Assembly (NCBI GenBank): GCA_019925105.1
Contig: JAHGAU010000006.1
Location: 186,001 to 250,000, forward strand
DNA: 64,000 nucleotides
Reading direction: 5' to 3'
Source of the DNA: Niebla homalea
Lineage: Eukaryota; Ascomycota; Lecanoromycetes; Lecanorales; Ramalinaceae
The position numbers were made by a program, and so were the translations under genes. Every line of letters begins with the position of its first letter. Within the stretch, counting starts at the first letter, position 1. The notes under the pieces were generated by a model that had not been told where the DNA came from, did not search any database, and was given only the letters and a program-made list of their open reading frames with translations. Positions 1 through 11,632 of this stretch are shown piece after piece.

Positions 1-960
1 AGGAAAGAACATTCCACGATGAGGTGGTGCCACTTGTGCCGAGAAAAGATGGTCCAGTTCCGGACCGTCGCTTGAAAAGTTCCTCGCGGTGCTTTGCCTC
101 CCCGCCGTTCATACAATCTTGTTTCTGCCCTGTCCGTGATATGTCTGCCTGGTGTGCCCATTCAAAGTGAAGATGATAATGTCGAAATGAAGGTGCTGTA
201 CGATCGTGGATGAGGTGGGATACATCTGCTGCATATCTGATGTGCCTGGTGCGTGTGGTGATTGGGAATTTAATCAATGGAAAAAAGGGGAATGATCGTG
301 AAGCTCATGCTCTGCAATGAAGCATACTTGCTCACACGTCACGTTCTGGGGTCTGTCCATGGAAGACTGTGTGCCCGGCATAGGTTGATGGATGCTGGGT
401 TGTCTCATGCTTGGACAGTGGCGCGCCGTTCGTGCCCATGATCCAGATAGACTGTCCAATGCCAATATTCGAGTGATGTTTGTCGATAGGTCGAATACTG
501 ATGATGCGTCTTCCGGTCGATGAGAGGCCGAGCCATGGTAATCCAGCAGATATAACAAAACATACCGAGAGGGGGGTTGGATGCTAGCTTATTAAGAGGG
601 GCAAGCCCCAGGCTAGACATGGAATGAAGGGTTGGCGTCGGCCATATAGGAGGCCCCAAGGAACAAAGACCATGCTCTCGACGGATCACCAGCCATCATT
701 GGCAACTTGCTTTCCCCGCTTCACGTGAATCACATGTTTGCTGGTGTAGCCACCAGCGTCGACATGATTGCGTGGAGCCGAACGAAGCCTAGCGTCGAAG
801 ACTATGCAATTAGTTAGATTCATGATTCCTCGTCAAACCCCAGGGCAACTTCCACGCTCGCCCAGCAGCGTGATGCAACGATCAGACACTTTCAAAGGCA
901 GCGGAGGAGTTCCCTACCCGGAGACCAGGTCATAGAGTTCGGTGTTCTTTGGCAATAGAC
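1..960. other. Left edge, no supported gene
   Basis: I see no convincing coding stretch here. Frames on both strands are short and without recognisable motifs. The right part presumably holds the 3' untranslated region of the casein kinase gene that ends at 961 on the minus strand. Confidence 0.5.
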
Positions 961-2459
961 TCACATCCTGTCACTTCCGCCGATGGCGCGATTGGTATCG
1001 GGAGTTTCGACACCTCCCGGTCGAGCTTCGACGACCTTACGTCGCTGGCTTGAGATACCACCTGGTTTGCTAGTTGAGGAGACGTTCTGTTGAAGGGTGG
1101 GGGCTGCCATGGCGGCACTCGTACCTGTAGCGTGACGACGAGCAGGCTTCTCTTCCTCCTCAACTACGGCCTGCTGAGTGGTGTTGGCCTGAACAGCTTG
1201 GGCATTCTTCTGGTATTTGTAGACGGTCCAATCGAAGACGTAGTCGTATTGGAATCCCTCACGCACAAAGAGATCTCGGAAGATCTTCCGAAGATAGGAG
1301 TAGTCGGGCTTATCGTCGAAGCGCAGAGAGCGAGTGTAGTTCAGATAGATGGCGAACTCGTTGGGGAAGCCACGGCAGAGGACCTCGGTGGGTGTAGTCA
1401 TCTTCTTTTCCATGATGCGATCATACTTCTGCTTCTTGGTGGCAGCCTTCAATCCTTGCCATGGCAGCGAGCCGCGACAGAAATAAAGCATCACGTAGCC
1501 CAGTGACTCCATATCATCACGGCGTGATTGCTCTGTGACATGAATTAGCATGGTCAGACCTCGGCAGGTGAAATCGATTGTACGTACCGACGCCCAAGTG
1601 AGTGTTGATACTGGCATATCGAGCCGTGCCAGTCAAATTCTTGTTCTCACGGTATGGGATGTGAAAATGGGTCTTCGGGTCACGGTATTTCTTGGCCAGA
1701 CCAAAGTCAATCACATTGACCTGGTTTCCGCGCTTCCCAATCCCCATCAAAAAATTGTCGGGCTTGATGTCACGGTGGATGAATGACTTGGCATGGATGT
1801 ATTCAATCCTCGAGATGAGCTGATCCGCAAGAAGCAAGACCGTCTTCAAGGAGAACTTGCGGTTGCAGAAGTTGAAAAGGTCCTCCAAGCTGGGACCAAG
1901 GAGATCAAGGACCATGGCGTTGTAGTCACATTCCGTTCCAAACCAGCGGACGAAGGGAATGCCCACTCCTCCTGCCAAGGACTTGTACACACGTGCTTCA
2001 TATTCGAGTTGAGGATGTTTGGCTTTGACACTCTCAAGCTTGATGGCAATCTCTTCCCCCGAGATGATGTTGGTGCCTAGAAGATCATCAACTGGGGTGG
2101 CCGAACATCAGAGGGAGGCTGTCATGCATACCTAGGTAGATGTCACCAAAACTACCGCTGCCGATTTTGCGGCCGATGCGATACTTGTTGCCGACGCGGA
2201 GATCCTGTAGCAATCAACAGTTAGCATGGGGTTCCCATGAGGCTCTTCTTGCGGCCAATGGTGGAAGCGGTCGAATGCCTTTGGGTTTGTAGGGATGAAC
2301 TTGTTTTCTTTCTCCCCCGCCAAGACTGCGAACCCCACGGATGTGATCTCTTGTAATGTTTGCACCAAAGCCATGGATGACTCCGGACCCAGTCGGTGGC
2401 ATGGAGGAGAAGGAAGAGGACGTGTCTGACTAGGATCCGGCACTCACCATTGCGGACAT
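961..2459 (-). CDS. hhp1: Casein kinase I (Hhp1/CkiA type)
   Basis: Serine/threonine kinase of the CK1 family, expected to act in DNA repair, cell-cycle and membrane-traffic signalling. Four exons fit: 2459-2448, 2204-2132, 2076-1588 and 1532-961, joined in frame to about 381 residues, the usual Hhp1 size. The first exon holds only four codons (MSAM). The second starts [17 protein letters not shown], the glycine loop. Further along are the catalytic loop [12 protein letters not shown], the [10 protein letters not shown] segment and the CK1 signature THLGVEQSRRDD. That signature appears only after the third intron is removed, which confirms the splice. The C-terminal tail of about 85 residues is Ala/Gln/Ser rich, as in Hhp1-like kinases, and has no CAAX-like cysteine end, which argues against the membrane-bound Yck type. 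The family call is firm; the exact orthologue is inferred. Confidence 0.93.
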
Positions 2460-4182
2460 ATTACTTTTGGCCGGCTGAAGTAGTCAAGCGATCCCGTGAT
2501 GTGGTAGCCTGTTGTGTTCTCGTGACGGCGAATGAGAAGGGGAGAGGAGCTTGAAGAGAAGTCGAAGACTGTAGAGGTCGAGGAGGATCTTTGAGAGGTG
2601 GTAATGTTAGTATTGGAAGGAAGGGTTGTGGAAGGGGCGAGAGAATTAAACGCCGTTGTAGACCATTTGGGCACTCCCAACAATGAAGGGTGAAAGTGTC
2701 AAGCAGGAGGGAGACAGGGTGAAATTGGCAATATTGAAGATTGTTTTCTTTGTTGATCACGCACCTCCTTCAGGCCTAGCTGACTGCTTTGTGAGTGGAA
2801 TGGGAGAATGGGTGGGTCGAATGGAGGTCAAGAGATCAAAGAAAGAGCAGCTTTGAGAGTAGCCTTGTTTTTGTGGATTGCCGACCGGGATTCTTGATCA
2901 CGCGTCTTGGAAGGTCAAATGTCGGGCACAAGGCGTGATGCAGTCGACGAGCAAGAGAGAGCAGTGATCTCCTGACTGCAAGGCGGTGGGCATACACCCG
3001 CTGAGAGGTGAGGCGATGAGAAGGAGGAAGATGATGGAGGTCGGATTGTGGTGAAGTTTGTAGTCGGCAAGGTTGACGGGCTTGACGGGCCCTAGTCAAT
3101 TTGGTAGCAGAGCCAAGCCAGCCAGCCAGCCAGCCAGCCGCCAGTGTTGACCGCTTGTATTCCGTGTGTATTCCGTACAGCAGGACGATTCCGCTAGTCT
3201 ACATTAGGCGACCATTGGGCAAAAAGAATAACAAAACCCTTTCTAAAAAGAGGGGAGTGAATAAGAAAATGGAGAAAATCATGTGTATTTTTAAGGAGGG
3301 AATAGTGTGATCAGTAATCAATTCGAATCACAGTCACATTTCAATCCAATAATAGAGCGACCTCCCAACCTTCTATACTTGACGCAGCTCATTATTATCT
3401 ATTGATCGTGACTGCTCGTCGATGATTGTGGTAAGCGTATCAATCTCGACATGATTATTTCCTGACTGCGCATTGTCAGTTCCAGATATCTGCACGACAC
3501 GGCTCGCCTCCGCAAAGCCAAATTCACAGCCCCAAGTGACAGCACAGACGAGGCATTTACTGCCATTTAAGCTACTGTAGTGCCGTGATGCTATGCATGA
3601 GGTACTCTGTATAGTCTATGGTCTATCCAGGATAGAGAATTCCAACAGGCAACAGCAGTGTCCCGTTGTTTGCAATCGATCGTGGTTGGACTCAGTTATA
3701 TCTTCCTACTGCATAATGCACCAATAGGAGATTTGCACATCAGTCAAACTACTGCAGGAGTAGAAGCTTTGCTCTAGCTGCCCGATTGTTGTTCGCTCGA
3801 TGTAGGGTATGCCCGCATACGTCTTGCCCATCACAGACTATCTTCACCTGCCAAGACAGGGTTATTCTCAAGCGTGGGTGGAATCAGGAGGTTTAGCCTG
3901 CATCATGCCTTACCTGCTCTGCAAATGGTGCTGGGACCTGAGAGCCTGAGACCAATTCACCCTGGAAAACCCCCACAAACGCACAGCTAGGCTCCATTTC
4001 GGCCCCTGACTTCTTGCCGAGTCCCATCGTCCGGGTATCTACTCAGATGCTGCACCATCATATATCGTACTCCCTAGCGGAAACGCACGCTCTGGCTGTC
4101 ACGCATGTCGATCCGTCCTGCAAGCTTTGCTGGGCCGCATGTGACGTCTCCACAACTTCTGCAATCTTATTCGAACACATTC
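2460..4182. other. Upstream region of the kinase, gene-free
   Basis: The stretch directly upstream of the kinase start reads CT-rich on the minus strand, as fungal leaders and promoters do. The rest, to the 3' end of the HAD gene, shows only short unrelated frames on both strands. Confidence 0.5.
3117..3140. repeat. CCAG tetranucleotide microsatellite
   Basis: About six perfect tandem copies of a CCAG unit, lying upstream of the casein kinase gene. No function is implied. Confidence 0.9.
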
Positions 4183-5630
4183 TCATCCCGACAACTTCTC
4201 CAATGACCGATTCAAAGCGAATTGAGTAGCTTCCCAGACGTCTTGCACAATTACTGTGGGCTTGACCCTGGGCTCCCCAGAGTTGTAGACGCCGGTACGA
4301 ACCAAGATGGAATGCCAGCGCACATCTCGCGGTGATTGGTATAAGTTTGCCCCCAGTATGTCGGATTCGGGGTTGTCACCAATCATGTAAACATCCTGGA
4401 GTGGGGGGTCCTTGCCATATATCTCCTCTCGATGCGCCAACAGTCTCTGTTCAGCGAAATCAAATGTCTTCTGAAAAGGTTTACCAATCATGGACTTCTG
4501 GAGAGTGACACCGGCCTTCTTGCCACCAGTGATGGCACCCCAAACGCCCTCTAGCCCTTCTCGAAATGCGCCTTGACCCATGCGCGGGAGGTGGTACTCG
4601 GCGGCCCAGAGTAGATCGGGATTAGAGAAGTAGAGGGGAGGCTGGCTGTCTTGTTGGTAGCCTTGGTTTGGCAGACTGGCGTCTCCATTCTTGGGAGACA
4701 GGGAGCCAAGATAGCCTGATTGGGATAGGAGGAGGTCGACGATCAACTGAATATCCAACACCCAGTCTCTGGGGTCGTTGAATACGAGGATGGCGTCAAC
4801 TTTGAGAAGGTCCCTCCTGCCTGAATGTGCGCTCAAGTCCGTGGAAGCCAATTGGCGATCGGAGACCTGCGAGTGCATCTTGTACCTCTCTGGATCGGCG
4901 AAAGGCATCAGGTGCGGATAGGCGGTAATGATATCTCCTGGTATAATGACTTGCTCAAAACCGTAGCTGTGCCGTTCCGTGAGTCAGCCTTCATATCCAT
5001 GACCGAAACTTCTAGACCTGTTCATTACCCTTTCGCAACATTCCTGCATCTAGCACCATCCCCTCCAACCACAAGCACCGTCTTCTTCCTCAACTCTTGC
5101 TTGTCATTGCCTCCGAACTCTCCATCCACCAATTGTTGGAATGGTGTGTGGCTCTGCACGAACATGGAAGTATTCAGAGGAATGTCCAGAAGCTGTGAGA
5201 CCTGGTTGACCCGCTCTTCTTCAGATTTGCCCCCACCATTTGTCAGAAGGAGGAAGGGAATTTGGTGATGCTGGAGATGTTCGAGGGTCTTGCGAGCATT
5301 GGGAAGAGGCTTGGAGCTGCGGAGAAGGACGCCATCGATACTATGGGAGAGCCTTTAGATAGGTGAACGGTCCTGGGGGGATATGACTGACTCAAATGCA
5401 AAGGCAACACCTGGGGCCTGCTTCGACGTTTGAGAGTAGGGTCGACATGCAGGTCTACAAGGTAGTGCAGCCAATGGCGGGAATCTTTGCAAGCCTAGAG
5501 GACCATAATATGAGAGCCTGCATAATTTGGAAACAGACATGGACCCCGAACGACTTCCACCATCCCTGTGCGCTCGGGGATGTGGAGGATGTGAAGAAGT
5601 GCTCGACTCCTGGACTCGAGATTTGGACAT
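4183..5630 (-). CDS. Mitochondrial HAD-superfamily protein, CECR5/HDHD5 type
   Basis: Three exons (5630-5392, 5340-5029, 4966-4183) give about 444 residues. The N-terminus is rich in Arg and Ser (for example RRxxPYSQT-like stretches around residues 55-70) and looks like a mitochondrial presequence. The first HAD motif, FDIDGVLLR, is split by the first intron: FD comes from exon 1 and IDGVLL from exon 2. LLLTNGGGKSEEER follows as motif II. The last motif, MIGDNPESDILGAN, sits near residue 370. This order, with the long insert between, is that of the CECR5/HDHD5 class of HAD proteins, whose substrate is not settled. A second in-frame Met about 30 codons downstream (MSVSKLCR) is an alternative start that would still leave a presequence. 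The gene is divergent from the F-box gene. Confidence 0.9.
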
Positions 5631-5753
5631 GAGGGCGCTCTTATCGATAAGGTCGAGAGAATATCAACAGCATCAACTACATTCATTAGTTCTACCCACT
5701 CTACTTGCATATCGCTCTTCTTCACCACTTTATCCATCCCTAAGCTACCCAAG
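5631..5753. promoter_or_regulatory. Shared divergent promoter
   Basis: Only 123 bp separate the start codons of the HAD gene (-) and the F-box gene (+), so both must be driven from this short stretch or from sequence inside each other's 5' end. The part next to the F-box start is pyrimidine-rich. Confidence 0.55.
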
Positions 5754-7188
5754 ATGACACTCCCTTCGGTCCCTTCTCCTCCCTTGCCCCCCGAGATCCT
5801 TGAACAGATCTTCGACTCCTTCGACCAGCCCTCCCTCTACGCATGCAGCCTGACCTGCCGTTCCTGGTATGCCTCTTCCGTCGCCTTCCTCTACCAATAT
5901 CCATTCATCTCTGGAGCAAATTTCGACTCCTTCGTCGCCGCCATTTGTCCCTCCATAAACGCCCACGTTCGATACAATGGCCTCGCATCTCTAGTCAAAG
6001 TGCTCGACATGAGCAATCTGGTTCACAATGGACGCAAATCGCTCACCGCAAGATTGCTGGGGCGGATGAAGGGAAGCTTAGAGTCATTCATTGCTCCACA
6101 AGCTACATTTGCGTACGTCTCAACCGTCACTATCGTCTTCCATCTTGGCCAGCAATCCCTCGCGAGCTGGATCTCAAGCAGCCCCCCAAGCCCCCCAAGC
6201 CCCACGTTCGAATACCTTGAGGTCCTGGCTGAAGCAAAAGAATCCCTCCACTAGTATCAACTCCCTCGCCGCCCTCTCCAAATGCCACGCCCTCCGCACC
6301 CTCAACCTCTCCCTCGTCAGCGAAGCTCTCCCGCACCCCGTCCTTTTCAGCTCGATATCCCAGCTGCCCCACCTACATACCTTGCACCTTCCCCGCAGCT
6401 TCGCCTCCTCCTCGTCCTCCTCGGATCCCCCCCTAATTTCCACCTTCCCTCCCGCGCTCAGCGCCCTCCACATCACCGGCTCCCTCAACGACTCTGCCCT
6501 CCTCGCTCTCCACACCCCAGCTCCTAAGACTATCACCCACACCACCTTGGCATCGGCCCCTCAACTCTGCGGAGCACACATCACCTTATTCTTGTACTCA
6601 GTGTCCTCCACCCTCACGTCCTTGACGCTGGGGCCGAACATGCGTAGATGCGCGATAGATGCCACCTTCCCGCTCGGTGGCACGATCGTCCTTCCCACCA
6701 TGCCGAATTTGCGGGAGATGAGCGTGGTGGTGACATATTTGTACTGGCTAGGTACGATACAGAAGCAATCGAGCTTCCCACAGCTCATCAAGTTGACCTT
6801 GGACGCCGACGTGGAGAGCAGCGAGGATGATGCGAAGGGCTGGGCGCCGGGCCCCACAAGATTTGCAGACGCCGTCGAAGGCGGGATGATGTCCCGACTC
6901 CAGATTGTGCGCGTGCGGAAGTCATTGAAGCAGTGGACGTGGGATCGTGATTTGGCTGAGCGGGGGATCTGGGAGGATTGGGGTGACGGGCCCGAAGGTG
7001 GGGACGTACGGGATCGCATAGGCAGGCTGGATGCGTTGCTGAAGGAGAAGGCGCGCGAGGATCGAGACGCCAGAGAGAGGAGTGACACTGGTGATCGAAA
7101 CGGGCCTTCAGGGGACTTCGTTTCCGAGACAGAAGCCGGGGTGATTTTCTTTGGGCCAAGCAGATCCATCACCAAAAGGCAAAGGTGA
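5754..7188 (+). CDS. F-box protein with leucine-rich repeats
   Basis: Likely substrate-recognition subunit of an SCF ubiquitin ligase; the target is unknown. The F-box lies near residues 9-50 (LPPEILEQIFDSF, then LTCRSWY). LRR-like blocks follow, for example LRTLNLSLVSE and LPHLHTLHLPRS. One 142-nt intron (6113-6254) fits: exon 1 ends in ATFA and exon 2 opens with INSLAALSKC, in frame, giving about 430 residues. An earlier AG in the intron exists, but it would insert a proline run and break the repeat register. The C-terminal 80 residues are charged and probably disordered. No close functional name can be given. Confidence 0.85.
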
Positions 7189-8081
7189 CTGGAGCGAACC
7201 CATCCCCGCATGAGAATGTTCATTCTCGAGACGCAAAAACGCAGAAGACGTCAGGCTTGGAGATGGACAATCTGCCCATACAGACCAAGCTCTACTCCAA
7301 ACACCCAAGCACAAGAGAACCGACACAAAGGGCACACCCACAAGGCAAGCGCGGAACCATCATCACTATTGCCTTTCTCAAGTGAAAAGCCTCCCGAACC
7401 GTTGACAGCGGTGGATCTGACTCGCTAACGGCAAACGAACCACAAATCCAGCCGGCAGAGGAACCTATCCAAGGCCCTGCATTCCCAAATCAAACCACGG
7501 AGTGAATATTGCTTCATGAGAGACAGTCATGGAAAGCAGAGATAATACCCACGCATCCAAAGATCCGCGTCGCACGAGTCAGATTTGCAGCGTCCAGTAT
7601 TATTGGCTTTTTTTTTTTTTCAGCGCAAGAGCGTGGGCTGTCGTTTATCATCCCTCCCTCCTCTCTCCCTCCCTCCCTCCCAATGAAGATTGAAAGTTTT
7701 AGCAACATTGCACGGAATTGGGGGAAGTGCAATTGTGGAGCTCTTGTTTGTATGTAAACCGCCATGTTGAAAAGGGACGGGGGGACTGGCGTGTACGGGT
7801 TGCTTAGGCAATAATCGCGCAACGAGATCTCAGGGCCATGAGATGATGTGGAATATACTCGCTTGTATACAGGAAGTGAAGATTCATGCATCAAGAACTT
7901 GAATCAATTCGTTCGCTAGGCTAAGGATATATACACAACGCGTGCATAATTGCCGCTCAAGCATCTCGCTACAGCGATCCATTCTCTTCTTCATGTCTGC
8001 CGTGCACGCTCTGCTATGCCATCCACTTCCACTTTATGGGAACCCTCTCTCCCTCACCTGGGACACTCACGCGTGGTCAAC
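7189..8081. other. Convergent intergenic region
   Basis: Lies between the 3' ends of the F-box gene (+) and the repeat-protein gene (-). It contains a poly-T run near 7608-7620 and a CCCT-rich stretch near 7649-7682. No coding region is recognised. Confidence 0.55.
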
Positions 8082-10058
8082 TCATCCCATGTGCGGATCC
8101 AACTGCTTCGCCGTCTGAGTGACATGGTGACCCGGGTGCAGGATATCCTCCGGGTGCCCATCCCCGGGATGGTGCTCCTCGGTGCCCTCGACGTAGCGCT
8201 CCGCTCTCTCTGCGCCGGAGAGTCCCGAGCCCGCGCCGGAACCCGTGAGACCGGATGAGCCCATCGTCGTGTTGCCATGGGAGCCTGTGAGACCAGAGCC
8301 GGTCAGACCGGCACCCGTGCCGGTGGTGGAAGAGCCCATGCCGCGGGACCCGTCGAGGTCGGAGTCGACTCTTGGGTCTGCCTTGTTGGCCAGGTTGGAC
8401 TCGTGGGGGCCGGCGGTTGTGGATGTGCCGTATCCGTGTTGTCCTGTGGTGCCTGAACCTAGGCCTGAGCCCGCTGCGGTGCCGGCACCGAGGCCTGCGC
8501 CGGTTGCACCGACGCCACCGAGACCCCTGCCGGTCTGTCGGTTGGAGCTGTCGAGATCGGAGTCGACTCTGGGGTCTGCCTTATTGGCCAGGTTCGAATC
8601 GTGGGGGCCTGCGGTGGTGCTTGTGCCTGAGCCATAGCCTGAGCCAGCTGCTGCGGTACCAGCACCGATGCCTGCGCCAGTAGCACCAATGCCACCAAGC
8701 CCGCTACCTGCCTGCCTGTTACTTGACTCGTAAGGCGCTGAGGATGAAGTGCCTGTCAAACCACTTCCCCTCTGATTGTTCTCGCTACCCAACCCGGGTG
8801 TGCCTTGGTGGTGATGCCCCTCAGAGGGGATGCCGCCTGTTGGCCCTGTCGTCCCCCCAAGCCTGTCCTTCTCAGCTTCCTTCTTGTGGTGATGGTGTGC
8901 CGCAGCAGCACCGACGCCAGCACCAGCAAGTCCTGTGCCAGCTACTGCGCCGCCGTCGACAATGCCGCGATCACGGTTGTTGCCTTCGTAGCCGGAGCCT
9001 GTCCCGGACAACCCTGTGCCAGTCTGACCGGTCGTCGTCGGTTGCGTTGACGAGGTGAGGCCACTTGTGCCGTGCTGGTGTTGAGGAGCAGCTGTCCCAG
9101 CACCAGTGCCCAACGGGGGATTTGATTTGGTTGGGGTCTCTTTAGTGGCAGCATGGGTGGCAGTCTCGTCATGCGAAGGCTTCTTGTCGCGGTGCAACAG
9201 CCCACCCAGGAAGCCGTGCTTCTTTTCACCTTCGGAGGCTGTGCTGCCTTTGTGGTGGTCGTGTTCATGTTTGGCTGCTACAGGTGTTACATTCTTGTCT
9301 TTGGAGTGATGGCCATGCTCATGCTTATGTTTCTCGTGTTCGGCTACACCTACTGCTCCTGCCCCTGCAGCTCCACCCGCAAGACCTTTCTCGGTCCCGC
9401 TTAAGCCGCCAGTCTCGTGACCAGTGGCCGTGGGTGGGTAAGTATTACCTGTTGTTCCCGTGGTGCCCGTGGTGCCCGTGGTGCCCGTGGTGCCTGTGGT
9501 GCCTGTAGTGCCCGTGGTTGTCGGGTGGGCTGTTCCGCTGTCCCTCAAGCCATGGATGCCGGGTTTGTTGGAGTCTAGGACACCAGGATTAGTCGGCGAT
9601 ACATGGCTACTGGTCAAGAGGCTCTCATCTTGGCCCTTGCCAGCGTGTGCCCCCCATGTCGTTCCGGTCAACCTGCTATCATCGCCGGTCGAGGCCAGGC
9701 TTGTGGCTGTGCCGCTATCGCGCGCACCGTGGATACCAGGCTTTGTGGAATGTAACACACCTGGGTTTGTGGGACTCATGTGGGAGCTGTGGGCTACGCT
9801 GTCCGTTGCAGATCCTGAACCAGTTGCAGGGCCCAGGTTATGGGGTTCGGCACCCACGTGTTCCCCTCGTTCAAGGCCGGGAAGCTGGCTGCCTTTATGT
9901 TGACCTTCTAGGCCAGTAGGAAGATCGTTGTTGTGGTGGTGGCCGGTGGCATGGGTATCGTGGCCATACTCATTCTTGCCTCGATTTGCGGCTGCAGCTT
10001 CGGGGGTGTTCTTCTCAGACTGAAGGGCATTCTTTGCTTTGTGCAGAAGGCCTGACAT
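8082..10058 (-). CDS. Large hydrophilic Gly/Thr/His-rich repeat protein
   Basis: Single-exon frame of 658 residues, almost entirely low in hydrophobic residues and rich in Gly, Thr, Ser, His and Ala, so probably disordered. Repeats at several scales are visible. Two copies of a segment built on SPTNPGVL and KPGIHG lie near residues 95-180. A run of TGT triplets lies near 183-205. Two copies of GLGG-x-GATGAG followed by SNLANKADPRVDSDLD lie near 450-580. A short ordered piece, HGFLGGLLHRDKK, and another, LLHKAKNAL at the N-terminus, could be amphipathic helices. The composition recalls hydrophilins and LEA-like stress proteins of fungi, but no diagnostic motif proves it. The function is unknown. 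The frame is certain; the role is inference. Confidence 0.8.
   Translation of the reverse strand: MSGLLHKAKNALQSEKNTPEAAAANRGKNEYGHDTHATGHHHNNDLPTGLEGQHKGSQLPGLERGEHVGAEPHNLGPATGSGSATDSVAHSSHMSPTNPGVLHSTKPGIHGARDSGTATSLASTGDDSRLTGTTWGAHAGKGQDESLLTSSHVSPTNPGVLDSNKPGIHGLRDSGTAHPTTTGTTGTTGTTGTTGTTGTTGTTGNTYPPTATGHETGGLSGTEKGLAGGAAGAGAVGVAEHEKHKHEHGHHSKDKNVTPVAAKHEHDHHKGSTASEGEKKHGFLGGLLHRDKKPSHDETATHAATKETPTKSNPPLGTGAGTAAPQHQHGTSGLTSSTQPTTTGQTGTGLSGTGSGYEGNNRDRGIVDGGAVAGTGLAGAGVGAAAAHHHHKKEAEKDRLGGTTGPTGGIPSEGHHHQGTPGLGSENNQRGSGLTGTSSSAPYESSNRQAGSGLGGIGATGAGIGAGTAAAGSGYGSGTSTTAGPHDSNLANKADPRVDSDLDSSNRQTGRGLGGVGATGAGLGAGTAAGSGLGSGTTGQHGYGTSTTAGPHESNLANKADPRVDSDLDGSRGMGSSTTGTGAGLTGSGLTGSHGNTTMGSSGLTGSGAGSGLSGAERAERYVEGTEEHHPGDGHPEDILHPGHHVTQTAKQLDPHMG
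9453..9516. repeat. 9-bp coding minisatellite
   Basis: About seven near-identical 9-bp units (GTGCCCGTG and variants on the plus strand) encode the TGT tripeptide run of the repeat protein on the minus strand. Each copy gained or lost keeps the frame. Confidence 0.85.
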
Positions 10059-10652
10059 GTTGGTGATGTTTTCTTGAGGGTTGAAATATTAAAGTGATCA
10101 GAGTCAAATGTTTGGCTTCCAGGGTATCAAATGCTTGTGAAAAAAAATTGAGGGAGAGAGTAAACAATTGATATGCAGGAATTTCAATGTGTGGGGTGGG
10201 AAAGAGGGGTATTTGTAGTAGGCTAGTAGCAGATTCTAGCATTCAGCACTCGTGATCTGGACCCTAGACCATAACGAATGTCAATAATCAAGGCAGATCG
10301 CACACAAACATGGCAAAAATGCATCCATTAGGCTCTAACTTGCCTGTAAGTTGGTTTGCAAGATACCCCTTCCGTAATAGTGTCTCAGCTATTCTGCCAA
10401 CTTTCCTTGACATGGCGTATCCAGATGCAAGTGTGTGGGGTCTCTGGCTCTGCTGGCTCGAATTATCGATGCTGGATGACGTACCGATGATGCGCTCAAC
10501 TGTTTCACCGTCTTGAGCGTGGCACGGTCACGTGGAAATCTTGGCAATATCAAATTCTGCCCCTCGTTTACAGTCCGAACGTCGATATACCAGCCCTTTC
10601 GAACGAACCAGTCCAATCTTAGTCTTCAAAAAGCTAAGCAGCAAGGGGCAAA
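10059..10652. promoter_or_regulatory. Divergent promoter region
   Basis: Separates the repeat-protein gene (-) from the EI24-like gene (+). No coding frame stands out. An AGGGG element near 10204 resembles a stress-response element, but a five-base match is weak evidence. Confidence 0.4.
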
Positions 10653-11632
10653 ATGACGGACAAGGTCAAAGAGGTTGCCTTAGAGGAGTCCAACCGTCTC
10701 AAGGCTCTCACTGGCGATGCCGCCAAGTCTGGCGCCTATCTCTATCCCGTTCGCGTGAGTATTGGAGCCGATGGCCCTTGGGCATTTGCATCTTCAAGAT
10801 GTTTGACCTCAATGCTGATGAAAGTCGCCACTGCAGGGCATCTTCTATTTTGCCACCCACCGCCCGCTATGGAAGCCCCTTCTCACCAAACTCACTCCAA
10901 CCATGTCTCTTGGACTTGGTGTCACTGTTGGCATGTTCGCTCTGACGTACCTGCCCCAAATGGCGGTCATGGCATTCACATCCGGTCCGCTGGCTCCAAT
11001 CTCCGCAGCTCTACTCGTCCTCTCCGAATCCTCCACCCTCTTCACCGCCATCTCCAAGACGTTCCTGATCGAAGATGCCCTTGTTGATACCTTCGATGGC
11101 ACTTTGCTTTCAAAGCCTGGCACTACAAACCTGGTCGCCGATGGCAGGCATATCACGAGCGGGAATGATTACATGGGCAAGCTGGGAAAGGTCATCAAGA
11201 AACCATTCCAAAGACTGGGGCCAAAGGCCATCATTCGCTACTTCATGTACCTACCACTGAACTTCATTCCTGTGATAGGAACAGTCATGTTCGTGGTCTT
11301 GCAAGGGAAAAGGATGGGCCCGCTGGCGCATGCAAGATATTTCCAGCTGAAGGAGTGGGATAGGCAGAAGAGGGAGAAACATATCGAAAGACTGAGGGGT
11401 CCGTATACAAGGTCAGTCATGATTGCACTCCAAGGAGGGAAGGATGAAACTCATGCCGGACAGCTTCGGGGTTGCCGCCGCTCTGTTGGAGCTCGTTCCA
11501 ATCGCCGGCATTCTCTTTGCTTTTACGAACACCGTAGGAGCAGCCCTATGGGCTGCTGACCTGGAGAAGGGGAATGTGGACGACAAGGGAACGGCGCCAC
11601 AACTGCGAGAGCAGGTGAAGAAAGCAGAATGA
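10653..11632 (+). CDS. EI24/Rrt8-like multispan membrane protein
   Basis: Three exons (10653-10754, 10837-11411, 11464-11632) give about 281 residues. Several hydrophobic segments are visible: LGLGVTVGMFALTYL, LAPISAALLVLSES, YLPLNFIPVIGTVMFVV and ALLELVPIAGILFAFTN. The layout, with N-terminal YPVRGIFYFATHRPLWKPL, is that of fungal proteins related to yeast outer-spore-wall protein Rrt8 and the EI24 fold, which localise to lipid droplets, ER or spore wall. The phases of both introns agree (0, then 2), and the last exon restores the fourth hydrophobic helix. The substrate or partner is unknown. Confidence 0.82.
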
